Positions 1 to 7,956 are shown, numbered from the stretch's first letter. The stretch is 22,773 nucleotides of DNA from an uncultured Gemmatimonadota bacterium (GCA_946479015.1 CAMLEQ010000014.1:1-22773); one strand, 5' to 3'. Notes: a model not told the origin generated them from the letters alone. Program-made: numbers and translations.

Positions 1-124
1 AACCCCCCCCCGGGGTGGTGGTGTTGATGTTGGGTTGCAGCCGCCCGCCGCCGGGGGGCCACCCCCGCGGGGGGGGGCCCCCCCGGGCGGGCCCCCCCCC
101 GCCGTGTCGTTCACCCCACCCCGC
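1..124. other. Homopolymer-rich flank downstream of glnA
   Basis: No gene is visible. The stretch holds extreme C and G runs: nine C at 3-11, six G at 53-58, nine G at 69-77, seven C at 78-84 and nine C at 92-100. The G run at 69-77 can pair with the C run at 92-100, so transcripts leaving glnA would meet a very stable GC hairpin. There is no T-tract on the glnA strand, so it is not a textbook intrinsic terminator. The minus strand is also rich in G-tracts. Runs of this kind are prone to sequencing and assembly error, so exact lengths should be treated with caution. Confidence 0.5.
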
Positions 125-1495
125 TCAGTACTTCGCGAGGTAGTTGTCCAGCTCCCACTGCGACACCTGCATGATGTAGTCGCGCCACTCCTGCCGCTTC
201 GCCTCGAGGAAGTTGGTGGTGATGTGGTCGCCGAGCGCGTCGGTGATCACCTTGTCCTTCTCGAGCTCGTCGCACGCCTCGTTGAGGTCCCCCGGCAGGT
301 CGTCGATGCGGAGGCGCCGCTTCTCGCGGTGCGACATCTCCCAGATGTTCTGGTTCACCGGCTCCCGCGCGTCGGCCTTCGTCTCGATCCCGTCCAGCCC
401 CGCGGCGAGCATCACCGTGAGCGCGAGGTACGGGTTGGCCGCCGGGTCGGGGATGCGCAGCTCCACGCGCGTGCCGAGCCCGCGGCGGTCGGGAATGCGG
501 ATCATCGGCGACCGGTTGCGCATCGACCACGCCACGTTCACCGGCGCCTCGTAGCCGGGGACGAGCCGCTTGTACGAGTTCACGAGCGGGTTGGTGATCG
601 CGCAGTAGCCGCGCGCGTGCCGCAGCAGCCCGCCGATGTAGTGCAGCGCCACCTCGCTCAGCTCCCACTGCGCGCTCTTGTCCCAGAACGCGTTCGCGTT
701 CCCCTTGAACAGCGACTGGTGCGTGTGCATCCCGCTCCCGTTCTGCCCGAAGATCGGCTTGGGCATGAACGACGCCGCGAGCCCGAACCGCTGCGCCACC
801 GCCTTCACCACGAACCGGAAGGTCGCGATGTTGTCGGCCGTCGTCAGCGCGTCGGCGTAGCGGAAGTCGATCTCGTGCTGCCCGTGCGCCACCTCGTGGT
901 GCGCGGCCTCCACCTCGAAGCCCATCTGCTCGAGGACATCGACGATCGCGCGCCGCGCATCCTCGCCGAGGTCCACCGGCGCGAGGTCGAAGTACGCCCC
1001 CACGTCGTGCGTCTCGGTGGTCGCCTCGCCGTTGGCGCCGGGCTTGAACATGAAGAACTCGGCTTCCATCCCCGCGTTCATCGTGTAGCCGAGCTTCTTC
1101 GCCCGCGCGAGCTGCCGCTTGAGCGTGCCGCGCGGATCGCCGGGGAAGGGAGTGCCGTCAGGCTGGTTGATGTCGCAGATCAGCCGCGCCACGCGGTTCT
1201 CGGGATCCCCCCACGGGAAGATGTGGAAGGTGCCGAGGTCGGGGGCGAGCAGCATGTCCGACTCCTCGATGCGCACGAACCCCTCGATCGAGGAGCCGTC
1301 GAACATGATGTCCCCATCGAGCGCCTTCTCGAACTGCGACGCGGGGATCTCGACGTTCTTGTTGACGCCGAGGATGTCGGTGAACTGGAGACGGAGAAAG
1401 CGAACGTTGTTCTTCGCGGCGAGATCGAGAATGTCCTTCTTCGTCGCGCCATTGGTCTGGGGCACGATCGCGCGAGACTTCACGGTGGTGGCCAA
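125..1495 (-). CDS. glnA: Glutamine synthetase, type I-alpha (Bacillus-like)
   Basis: Makes glutamine from glutamate, ammonia and ATP in the cytoplasm; the entry point for nitrogen assimilation. The 456-residue product carries the GS beta-grasp N-terminal domain (about 18-110, including LQFTDILGVNK and FDGSSIEGFVRIEESDM) and the catalytic domain (about 115-456) with EAEFFMF, the NGSGMHTHQS ATP/glutamate region, the GYEAP glutamate flap and NRSPMIRIP. The C-terminal part reads NIWEMSHREK, like Bacillus GlnA, and lacks the E. coli adenylylation sequence NLYDLP and the GSI-beta insertion, so control by adenylylation is unlikely. Arg75 sits where Bacillus Arg62 mediates feedback inhibition (family knowledge). 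The frame opens with TTG at 1495, preceded at a normal distance by GAGGA; no in-frame ATG lies nearby. It is divergent from the zinc-ribbon gene. Confidence 0.97.
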   Translation of the reverse strand: MATTVKSRAIVPQTNGATKKDILDLAAKNNVRFLRLQFTDILGVNKNVEIPASQFEKALDGDIMFDGSSIEGFVRIEESDMLLAPDLGTFHIFPWGDPENRVARLICDINQPDGTPFPGDPRGTLKRQLARAKKLGYTMNAGMEAEFFMFKPGANGEATTETHDVGAYFDLAPVDLGEDARRAIVDVLEQMGFEVEAAHHEVAHGQHEIDFRYADALTTADNIATFRFVVKAVAQRFGLAASFMPKPIFGQNGSGMHTHQSLFKGNANAFWDKSAQWELSEVALHYIGGLLRHARGYCAITNPLVNSYKRLVPGYEAPVNVAWSMRNRSPMIRIPDRRGLGTRVELRIPDPAANPYLALTVMLAAGLDGIETKADAREPVNQNIWEMSHREKRRLRIDDLPGDLNEACDELEKDKVITDALGDHITTNFLEAKRQEWRDYIMQVSQWELDNYLAKY

Positions 1496-1506
1496 GTGGT
1501 CCTCGG
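1493..1506 (-). promoter_or_regulatory. TTG start with GAGGA ribosome binding site of glnA
   Basis: On the minus strand the sequence reads CGAGGACCACTTGGCC. GAGGA is followed by four bases and TTG. No ATG or better-spaced start is present near the N-terminus, so this decides the glnA start as TTG at 1495. Confidence 0.7.
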
Positions 1507-1536
1507 GGTCGGGATGGGGGAACGGCGACGCAGGAA

Positions 1537-1565
1537 AAGCTAGCGGCGGGGTTGCGCGTTGTCAA
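1537..1565 (-). promoter_or_regulatory. Sigma70-type promoter of glnA
   Basis: On the minus strand a perfect -35 hexamer TTGACA (1565-1560) is followed by exactly 17 bases and TAGCTT (1542-1537), which matches three of the six -10 consensus positions (T, A and final T). Transcription would begin near 1530, giving a leader of about 35 bases before the TTG start. The same -10 hexamer TAGCTT appears in the proposed flavodoxin promoter in this window. Confidence 0.6.
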
Positions 1566-1567
1566 AC

Positions 1568-1667
1568 GATTCGTGCATTTCGTGCACGATTCATCGAGCA
1601 CTACGGCACACATCTGCCGCTACATCCTGGTGCGCGCCACGATTTCGTGCTGAATTTGCACGATTTG
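1568..1667. repeat. CACGATT-type repeat cluster between glnA and zinc-ribbon gene
   Basis: Within 100 bases the core TGCACGA(A/T)T recurs in both orientations. GATTCGTGCA at 1568-1577 and TGCACGATTC at 1583-1592 form an inverted repeat with one mismatch and a 5-base spacer. CACGATTTCGTG at 1638-1649 is a second inverted repeat with 5-base arms, and TGCACGATTTG lies at 1657-1667. The first pair abuts the upstream edge of the glnA -35 box, a usual place for an activator or repressor. The regulator is unknown; the motif is not the GlnR/TnrA box. Confidence 0.5.
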
Positions 1668-1782
1668 CGGGCCAGGCCGGCAAAGTGCCGAAAGCGGGCT
1701 CGGCGCGCCCCGCGCGGTGCCGTCCGCCGGAGCGCCCGTGTACATTTCGCGCGAGTCTCGATCCATCCTCACCGAAGTCGCC

Positions 1783-2592
1783 ATGTCTTCCACGACCACG
1801 TCCGGCACCACCACGTGCCCGCACTGCTCCGCGCCTGCATCGGGGCGGTTCTGCGCCAGTTGCGGGCTCCCGCTCGAGGGCGCCGCCTGCGCCGCGTGCC
1901 ATGCGCCGCTCTCCCCGGGCGCCAAGTTCTGCCACCGCTGCGGCACGCCGGTGGGCTCCGCGCCGGTGCCGCGCCCCGGCGACGCCGCGCCGAGCGGCTT
2001 CCCCGCCGCGCTCCCGTGGGCCGTGGCCGCGATCGCGCTCCTCGCGCTGATCGCGCTCGTGGCCGGCCAGCGCTTCGGCACGCGTCCCGCCCCCGCCACG
2101 GCGGCCGCCTCGCAGGAGGAGGGTCCTCCGGTGGACGCCGGCGGCCCGGCGCCGGTGCGCGGCCCCGACATCTCCGCGCTCTCACCTCGCGAGCGAGCGG
2201 ATCGACTCTACGACCGGATCATGCGCCTCGACTCCGAGGGGAAGAAGGACAGCGTCCAGTTCTTCGCCCAGATGGGGATCTCCGCCTACCAGATGCTCCC
2301 CGATCAGGACCTCGACACGCGCTACGACATGGGTCGCATCGCCGAGGTGGCAGGCGCCACGCCGCTCGCGCGGGCGCAGTCGGACAGCATCCTCGCCGCC
2401 GATCCGAACCATCTGCTCGGGCTGATCCTCGGGATCTCCACCGCCCACGACCTGGGCGACAAGGCGCGGGCGGACTCGCTCCAGCGCCGGCTCGTGGCCG
2501 CGCAGTCGTCCGAGCTGGCCAAGAACCTCCCGGAGTACCAGCGCCACCAGCAGGAGATCGCGGCGGCGATCGACGCGGCCCGGAAGAAGTGA
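1783..2592 (+). CDS. Double zinc-ribbon membrane protein with TPR-like tail
   Basis: Function not known. From ATG 1783 the product is 269 residues. It starts with two Cys4 zinc ribbons (C12/C15/C24/C27 and C36/C39/C50/C53; CPHC, CASCG, CAAC, CHRCG). A proline-rich stretch and a single hydrophobic segment (about 77-95) follow, then a low-complexity linker and a helical C-terminal part (about 128-269) with TPR-like helices such as RADRLYDRIMRL and ARAQSDSILAADPNHLLGL. The likely topology is ribbons in the cytoplasm and helical part outside the membrane (inference). An upstream in-frame start at 1717 is possible but would put low-complexity sequence before the ribbons. The gene lies 37 bases ahead of mqnD and is probably co-transcribed with it. 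Double zinc-ribbon domains are common protein- or RNA-binding modules. Confidence 0.8.
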   Translation: MSSTTTSGTTTCPHCSAPASGRFCASCGLPLEGAACAACHAPLSPGAKFCHRCGTPVGSAPVPRPGDAAPSGFPAALPWAVAAIALLALIALVAGQRFGTRPAPATAAASQEEGPPVDAGGPAPVRGPDISALSPRERADRLYDRIMRLDSEGKKDSVQFFAQMGISAYQMLPDQDLDTRYDMGRIAEVAGATPLARAQSDSILAADPNHLLGLILGISTAHDLGDKARADSLQRRLVAAQSSELAKNLPEYQRHQQEIAAAIDAARKK

Positions 2593-2629
2593 TCCGGCAG
2601 CCACCACCTCGCACCCTTCCACTACCGAC

Positions 2630-3466
2630 ATGCCTCGCACCATTCGCGTCGCCCACAGCCCGGATTCCGACGACGCCTTCATGTTCTACGCGCTCGCCGA
2701 GGGGAAGATCGACACCGGCGATCTCCGCTACGAGCACGAGCTGCAGGACATCGAGTCGCTGAACCAGCGGGCGCTCAGGGGGGAGCTCGAGATCACCGCG
2801 GTCTCCATCCACGCCTACGCGTACCTCTCGGACCGCTACGCCCTTCTCCCGCACGGCGCCTCGATGGGCGACCGCTACGGGCCGCGCCTCGTCGCGCGCG
2901 AGCCGCTCGGCCGCGCCGATGTGCGCGGCAAGCGCGTGGCGATCCCCGGGCCGCTCACGAGCGCGTACCTCGCGCTCCGCCTCTACGAGCCCGACTTCAT
3001 CCCCGTCCCCACCCCGTTCGACCTCATCGAGGATGCGGTGGTGAACGGCGACGTGGACCTCGGCCTCCTCATCCACGAGGGGCAGCTCACCTTCAAGGAC
3101 CGCGGCCTCCACCTGGTGGTGGACCTGGGCGAGTGGTGGTACGGCGAGACCGGCCTCCCGCTCCCCCTCGGCGGGAACGTCGTGCGCAAGGACCTGGGGC
3201 CGGAGCTCACGCGCCAGGTCTCGCGCGATCTCCGGGCGAGCATCGCCTTCGGCCTCGAGCACCGCACCGGCGCGCTCGATCACGCGATGCGCTTCGCGCG
3301 TGGCCTCGACCGCTCGCGCGCCGACACGTTCGTGGGGATGTACGTGAACGAGTGGACCCTCGACTACGGCGAGCGCGGCCGCCGGGCCGTGCGCCTGCTC
3401 CTCGAGCGCGGCGTGGAAGCCGGGATCATCGATCGCCCGGTGACGGTGGAATTCGTGGACGGCTGA
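2630..3466 (+). CDS. mqnD: 1,4-dihydroxy-6-naphthoate synthase (futalosine pathway)
   Basis: MqnD-family enzyme of the futalosine route to menaquinone; it converts cyclic dehypoxanthinyl futalosine to 1,4-dihydroxy-6-naphthoate. The 278-residue product has the periplasmic-binding-protein-like fold typical of MqnA/MqnD. Supporting segments are HSPDSDDAFMFYAL (9-22, equivalent to the SPCPND(T)F(I)F motif of MqnD), EITAVSIHAYAYLSDRYALL with GASMGDRYGP (about 56-89), and GLLIHEGQLTF (about 145-155). The HEGQ-type histidine corresponds to the proposed catalytic histidine of MqnD (family knowledge). Length is normal. No strong Shine-Dalgarno is seen before ATG 2630. MqnA belongs to the same superfamily, but the N-terminal motif favours MqnD. 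No other menaquinone gene is in the window. Confidence 0.85.
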   Translation: MPRTIRVAHSPDSDDAFMFYALAEGKIDTGDLRYEHELQDIESLNQRALRGELEITAVSIHAYAYLSDRYALLPHGASMGDRYGPRLVAREPLGRADVRGKRVAIPGPLTSAYLALRLYEPDFIPVPTPFDLIEDAVVNGDVDLGLLIHEGQLTFKDRGLHLVVDLGEWWYGETGLPLPLGGNVVRKDLGPELTRQVSRDLRASIAFGLEHRTGALDHAMRFARGLDRSRADTFVGMYVNEWTLDYGERGRRAVRLLLERGVEAGIIDRPVTVEFVDG

Positions 3467-3508
3467 GGACCGAAGGAGCGGCGCGCGCTTAGTCGTTCTT
3501 AATTCGAT

Positions 3509-3533
3509 CTGGCGTTACACGCGTTTTCGCCAG
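3509..3533 (+). terminator. Weak hairpin between mqnD and the sensor kinase
   Basis: CTGGCG (3509-3514) and CGCCAG (3528-3533) pair perfectly around a 13-base loop containing TTTT. There is no T-tract after the stem, so it may be a weak terminator or a processing site. The rest of 3467-3573 contains an AT-richer patch (TTCTTAATTCGATC at 3495-3508) that may be part of a promoter for the kinase gene; no hexamer pair is convincing. Confidence 0.3.
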
Positions 3534-3573
3534 GTCGTCTATCGCTAGGCGAGCCAATCCATTCCGGCCGCGC

Positions 3574-6500
3574 GTGGTGGCGCCACGATCTCGCCCGCCC
3601 ACCCGCGCGGCCTTCGTTCCTGCCGTCCCGTTGAGCCAACACGCGTCGCGTCACTACACCGAGCCGACACCCGCCGGCGGGACGAGAGTCTCCGTCGCGC
3701 CGGCTGCGCAGGCCGCACGCGACATCCCCGCCGACCAGAGCGCGCGCGAGTCGCGCGCTCTGGTCGAGATCGTCCAGCGCATCAACCAGTCGCTGGAGAT
3801 CGATCGCGTGTTCGCGCTCATCGCGCGGCACGGCGCCGAGCTGCTCGGCGCCGACGGCGCGCGGCTCGGCATGCTCGACGGCGACCACCTGGTGATCGTC
3901 GCCACGCACGGCACGGGCCGGCTGGAGATCGGCGAGCGCGTCCCCACGGCCGAGTCCTTCTGCGCCGAGTGCATCCGCACCCGCCGCCCCACGCGCACGG
4001 CGGAGCTCCCGAACGCCTCCGAGCGCTGGGGGTGGGGCGCGCCGCGCGCGAGCGGGGAGCGCCGCAACGCCGTGGCCGTCCCGCTCCTCGTCGGCGACCG
4101 CGCCATCGGCGCCATCGTCGTCGTCGGCAACCAGCTCCGCGAGTTCGACGAGCACGACGAGATGCTCCTGCTCGCGCTGGCCAGTCACGCGGCGGTGGCG
4201 ATCGAGAACGCGCGACTGTATCGCGCCTCCGTGCGCACGATGCGCCACGCCAGCATTCTCGCCTCGGCGGCGCGCAGTCTCGCGCTCAACACGACCCCCG
4301 GGGCGATGTACGCGGACATCGCGCGCCTCGCGAGCACCACGCTCGGCGCCGACGGCGTCACCATCTACCTCGCCGATGCGGAGTCGCGCGACGCGCGCCT
4401 CGTGCACGCCGACGGGATCGGGGCGCGCGTGACGGAGATCGCCCGTCCGATCTTCTGGGAGACGGCCGGGGGACGCGTGGTGCGCACCGGGAGCGCCGAG
4501 TTCCGCGCAAACCTCGCGGAGAACGAGAGCGAGGCGGTGGTGCGCGCCCTCGCCGCGGACGGCCTCACTTCGGTGGCCATGCTCCCCCTGCTCATCGAGG
4601 GGCGCCCGCGCGGGCTGCTCGTGCTGCGCTACGCGAGCACGCAGGCGTTCGAGGCCGAGCAGCGGCAGCTCCTCGGCGACTTCGGCACGCACGCCGCGGT
4701 CGCGCTGCGCAACGCGCTCCAGCTCGCGGCGCTCGAGGAGCGCGCGGGCCGCCTCGCCGCCGTGGCCACGGTGCAGCAGGCGATCTCCGCCGCCGGCTCG
4801 CTCGACGAGGTGTACGCCGCGGTCCATCGCGCCGTGGCGTCGGTGGTGGACTGCCCGTGCTTCGCGCTCCTCTCGTTCGACGAGGGAGAGCGCGCGTTCG
4901 TCCCCGAGTACGTGGTGCGCGACGGCGCGCCGGTGAGCGTCGCGTCGCTGCCGCGTCTCCCGCTCGGCGATGGCGCCACCAGCCAGACGTTCTTCGGCGC
5001 CCACCCCAGCATCGTCGCCTGCTCGCGGCTGGGGTGGACCGGCCACGTGCTGGAGATCGGCGACCCCGGGCGCATCGCCGTCGTGTTGAGCGCCCCCATC
5101 GTGGATGGCGAGCGCGTGCTCGGCGTGCTGCAGGCGCAGTCCTACCGGCAGGATGCGTACGACTGGGAGGACGTGGACCTCGTGATGCTCGTGGCGCGCC
5201 AGGCCGGCACGGCGATCGTGCGGGCGCGCGCGTACGACGCCGAGCGGCTCGCGCGCGAGGAGGCGCAGGCGGCGTTCGCGATCGCGCGTGTGGCGCTCGG
5301 CGCGCCCGACGTGGCGGGCGCGGCGCCGGGGATGCTGCGCGTGCTCGGCGAGGTGGCGCCGGGGGCGCCCTCCGCCATCGGCGTCATCGACGCCGGCGGT
5401 GCCGTGCACTGGGTGGCCGCCGCCGGCGAGGCGTCCGCCGTCGCCAGCACCGTCGTCCCCTTCGATCCTCGTCGCGGGATCCCGGGCCCTGGCGTGTCCA
5501 TCGCCGGCGCGCCGGGGGGCGTGATTCCCCTCCGGTCGCGTGACCGAGTGATCGGCGTCATCGGGCTGGCGTCCCCGCACACGCCCCAGCGGCAGCGGGC
5601 GCTCCTCGGCCGTCTCGCCGCGCCCGTGGCGCTCGCGCTCGACACCCTCGTCATGCGCGAGGAGGAGGAGCGCAAGCGCCACCACGAGCGCACGCTCGCC
5701 ACCGCGCTCGAGACCATGCGCCAGCCGGTGTTCGTGTGCACCACCGACGCCGTGATCCAGCACGCGAACGGCGCGGCGGTACGGCAGTACGGCTACGCCC
5801 TCGGCGAGCTCGTGGGGATGCCCGCGGGCGACCTCGTGGTGCGGCCGGCCGGGCAGCGGCACGTCGCCGAGTGGCACGACGCCATGCGGCGAGGCGGCGC
5901 GTGGGAGGGGGAGCTGCTCCAGCGGCGGAAGGACGGCGGCGAGTTCCCCTCTGTCGTCACCATGAGCGCCATCCGTGACGATGGCGGGCGCGTGGTGGGC
6001 GTGGTCGTGATCGTGCGCGACCTCACCGAGGAGCGCCGCGTCGCCGAGCAGCTCCGCCAGTCGGAGAAGCTCGTGGCGCTCGGCGAGCTCGTGGCCGGCG
6101 TGGTGCACGAGGTGAACAATCCCCTCACGGGGATCTCCGCCTTCGCGCAGTTGCTCTGCGACGAGCCGCTCACGGAGGAGCAGCGCGAGTCGGTGCAGAT
6201 GATCAAGCGCGAGGCCGACCGGGCCGTGACCGTGGTGCGCGATCTCCTCACGTTCGCGCGCAAGTCGGGACCGCGCATCGTCCCCGTGCAGTTCAACGAT
6301 CTCGTGGAGCAGACGCTGCGACTGCGCACCTACGGCCTCCGGACCGCAGGCGTGCAGGTGGAGCTCCGGCTCGCCCCCGACATCCAGCTGGTCCACGGTG
6401 ACGACCGGCAGCTCCAGCAGGTGCTGCTCAACCTGATCGTCAACGCGGAGCACGCCATGGCCACCGTGCAGCACCGCCGGCTCACCATCCGCACCGCCAA

Positions 6501-6765
6501 CGAGGGCGGCCGCGTGGTGGTCGAGGTGGCCGACACCGGCATCGGGATGGCGCCGGATGTCCAGAAGCGAATCTTCGAGCCGTTCTTCACCACCAAGAGT
6601 GACGGGCGGGGGACCGGGCTGGGCCTCAGCGTGAGCTACGGCATCGTGCAGACGCACGGTGGTACGCTCACGGTGCACAGCGCTCCGGGCGCGGGCGCCA
6701 CCTTCCGCATCTCACTTCCAACCAGCGCGCGCGATGGATCCCCGGTCGCGCGGAGGGCAGACTGA
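3574..6765 (+). CDS. Multi-GAF/PAS soluble sensor histidine kinase
   Basis: Cytosolic sensor kinase of 1063 residues with no membrane segment. Order seen: GAF 1 (about 45-215), GAF 2 (about 220-390), GAF 3 (about 395-560), a shorter degenerate GAF-like unit (about 565-705), PAS (about 709-825), HisKA dimerisation domain with VVHEVNNPL and phospho-accepting His845, then a HATPase_c domain with N box Asn957 (LIVNAEHAM), G1 box DTGIGM from Asp987 and G2 box GRGTGLGLS from Gly1011. All catalytic residues are intact. It overlaps the next gene, an HD-GYP response regulator, by one base (TGATG), so the two are almost certainly a cognate pair. GAF ligands cannot be named from sequence. The start is GTG at 3574 (a second GTG follows directly); no clear ribosome binding site supports it, so the true start may be a little downstream. 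Confidence 0.92.
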   Translation: MVAPRSRPPTRAAFVPAVPLSQHASRHYTEPTPAGGTRVSVAPAAQAARDIPADQSARESRALVEIVQRINQSLEIDRVFALIARHGAELLGADGARLGMLDGDHLVIVATHGTGRLEIGERVPTAESFCAECIRTRRPTRTAELPNASERWGWGAPRASGERRNAVAVPLLVGDRAIGAIVVVGNQLREFDEHDEMLLLALASHAAVAIENARLYRASVRTMRHASILASAARSLALNTTPGAMYADIARLASTTLGADGVTIYLADAESRDARLVHADGIGARVTEIARPIFWETAGGRVVRTGSAEFRANLAENESEAVVRALAADGLTSVAMLPLLIEGRPRGLLVLRYASTQAFEAEQRQLLGDFGTHAAVALRNALQLAALEERAGRLAAVATVQQAISAAGSLDEVYAAVHRAVASVVDCPCFALLSFDEGERAFVPEYVVRDGAPVSVASLPRLPLGDGATSQTFFGAHPSIVACSRLGWTGHVLEIGDPGRIAVVLSAPIVDGERVLGVLQAQSYRQDAYDWEDVDLVMLVARQAGTAIVRARAYDAERLAREEAQAAFAIARVALGAPDVAGAAPGMLRVLGEVAPGAPSAIGVIDAGGAVHWVAAAGEASAVASTVVPFDPRRGIPGPGVSIAGAPGGVIPLRSRDRVIGVIGLASPHTPQRQRALLGRLAAPVALALDTLVMREEEERKRHHERTLATALETMRQPVFVCTTDAVIQHANGAAVRQYGYALGELVGMPAGDLVVRPAGQRHVAEWHDAMRRGGAWEGELLQRRKDGGEFPSVVTMSAIRDDGGRVVGVVVIVRDLTEERRVAEQLRQSEKLVALGELVAGVVHEVNNPLTGISAFAQLLCDEPLTEEQRESVQMIKREADRAVTVVRDLLTFARKSGPRIVPVQFNDLVEQTLRLRTYGLRTAGVQVELRLAPDIQLVHGDDRQLQQVLLNLIVNAEHAMATVQHRRLTIRTANEGGRVVVEVADTGIGMAPDVQKRIFEPFFTTKSDGRGTGLGLSVSYGIVQTHGGTLTVHSAPGAGATFRISLPTSARDGSPVARRAD

Positions 6766-7877
6766 TGGTTCGCGCCGCTCCCTTCATGGCGGCCGCACGC
6801 ACGCCGGCACCGCCGTCCTCCGGCGGCGCCGCGCAGCGGCTCCTCGTGGTCGACGACGAGGAAACTCTCCGGATGGCGCTCGCCCGCTTTCTCGCCAGCC
6901 GCGGCTACCGGGTGGAGGCGGCGAGCTCCGGCTCGGCCGCGTTGTCGGTGCTGGAGCGTGAGCGCTTCGTGCTCATGCTCTGCGACATCCGCATGCCCGG
7001 GATGACCGGGCTCGATGTGCTCCCGCAGGCGCTCGCCGGCGACCCCGACATGGCGGTGGTGATGCTCACCGCCGTGAACGATGCCCCCACCGCCACCGAG
7101 GCGCTGGCGCGCGGCGCGTACGACTACCTCGTGAAGCCCGTGGAGCTGCCCGACCTCGCGGGCGCGGTGGAGCGCGCGCTGCACCGGCGCACCCTCGTGC
7201 TCGAGCAGCGCCGGGTGGAGCACTTGATCCGCGAGGAGGTGGCCACCCGCACCAAGGAGCTCGAGCGCGAGAAGGAGTCGCTCCGCGCGCTCACCGTCGG
7301 GGTGGCCGAGGCGCTGATCAACGCCATGGAAGCGAAGGATCCGTACATGCTCGGCCACTCGCGCCGCACGGCCGAGCTGGCGGCATCGATGGCCGATGCG
7401 ATGGGGCTCGATCCCGACGTCGTGGAGGCCGTCCGCCTCGCCGGCCGCCTCCACGACGTGGGGAAGATCGGCATCCGCGAGGCGGTGCTGCACAAGCCCG
7501 ACCGGCTGACCCCGGCGGAGTACGAGCACGTGAAGGAGCACGTGCGGATCGGGATGGAGATCCTGGCGCCACTGAAGCACCTCGGCCTCGTGCTCCAGTT
7601 CATCCAGGACCATCACGAGCACTTCGACGGCACCGGCTATCCGCGCGGGCTCGCCGGCGATGCGATCTCGATCGGCGGCCGGATCCTCGCCGCCGCGGAC
7701 GCGTTCGATGCCCTCACCTCGAAGCGGGCCTACCGCGAGCCACTCCCCCCGCGCGAGACGATCGAGTACCTGGCGCAGTACGATGGAACGTTGCTCGATC
7801 CAGCCGTGTACGACGTGCTGCGCAAGGTGGTGCTCCGCCGGCGCACGCTCGTGTTCATCGACGACGCGCACGCGTGA
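6765..7877 (+). CDS. Response regulator with HD-GYP output domain
   Basis: Predicted c-di-GMP phosphodiesterase controlled by phosphorylation. The 370-residue product has a receiver domain (about 25-140) with acidic pair Asp30/Asp31, phospho-accepting Asp74 (LCDIRMPGMTG), Thr102 and Lys124 (LVKP). A coiled-coil linker (about 150-185, ATRTKELEREKESL) leads into an HD-GYP domain (about 190-360). That domain has HSRRTAELA, HDVGKIGI (His230/Asp231), HHEHFDGTGYPRGL (283-296) and ADAFDALTSKRAYRE, all residues expected of an active HD-GYP protein. This is the RpfG-like REC-HD-GYP layout. ATG 6765 shares one base with the kinase stop, implying translational coupling. The following two hairpins probably end this transcript. 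Confidence 0.95.
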   Translation: MVRAAPFMAAARTPAPPSSGGAAQRLLVVDDEETLRMALARFLASRGYRVEAASSGSAALSVLERERFVLMLCDIRMPGMTGLDVLPQALAGDPDMAVVMLTAVNDAPTATEALARGAYDYLVKPVELPDLAGAVERALHRRTLVLEQRRVEHLIREEVATRTKELEREKESLRALTVGVAEALINAMEAKDPYMLGHSRRTAELAASMADAMGLDPDVVEAVRLAGRLHDVGKIGIREAVLHKPDRLTPAEYEHVKEHVRIGMEILAPLKHLGLVLQFIQDHHEHFDGTGYPRGLAGDAISIGGRILAAADAFDALTSKRAYREPLPPRETIEYLAQYDGTLLDPAVYDVLRKVVLRRRTLVFIDDAHA

Positions 7878-7878
7878 C

Positions 7879-7906
7879 CGTGCCGCCCCGGCGACGGGGC
7901 GGCACG
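7879..7906 (+). terminator. 12-bp GCGA-tetraloop hairpin after HD-GYP gene
   Basis: CGTGCCGCCCCG pairs perfectly with CGGGGCGGCACG around the GNRA-class loop GCGA, beginning two bases after the stop codon. It lacks a T-tract. It may act as a terminator in a GC-rich genome or as a 3'-end stabiliser. Confidence 0.6.
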
Positions 7907-7924
7907 CGCGACGACCGTCGTGAT

Positions 7925-7956
7925 CCGCGGCGCGGTGCTCCGGCACCGCGCCGCGG
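7925..7956 (+). terminator. 14-bp TCCG-tetraloop hairpin, second of a tandem pair
   Basis: CCGCGGCGCGGTGC pairs perfectly with GCACCGCGCCGCGG around TCCG, a UNCG-class loop closed by C-G. It stands 18 bases after the first hairpin and is followed by GCGTTGAGCGG, again with no T-tract. The pair separates the signalling genes from the efflux operon. Confidence 0.6.

Noticed and set aside
35..1543. Long open frame on the plus strand opposite glnA (502 codons)
   Set aside because: It is a GC-driven shadow of glnA; the translation is Arg/Val/His-rich with no domain, while the minus frame is a full glutamine synthetase.
1496..1700. Sigma54 promoter for glnA
   Set aside because: No TGGCAC-N5-TTGCA-like pair with correct GG/GC spacing was found on the glnA strand, and a good TTGACA promoter is present.
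3499..6678. Open frame of 1059 codons on the minus strand opposite the sensor kinase
   Set aside because: The opposite frame encodes a clear GAF/PAS/HisKA/HATPase protein. The minus translation is Arg/His/Gly/Ala-rich with no recognisable fold; long antisense frames are expected at this GC content.
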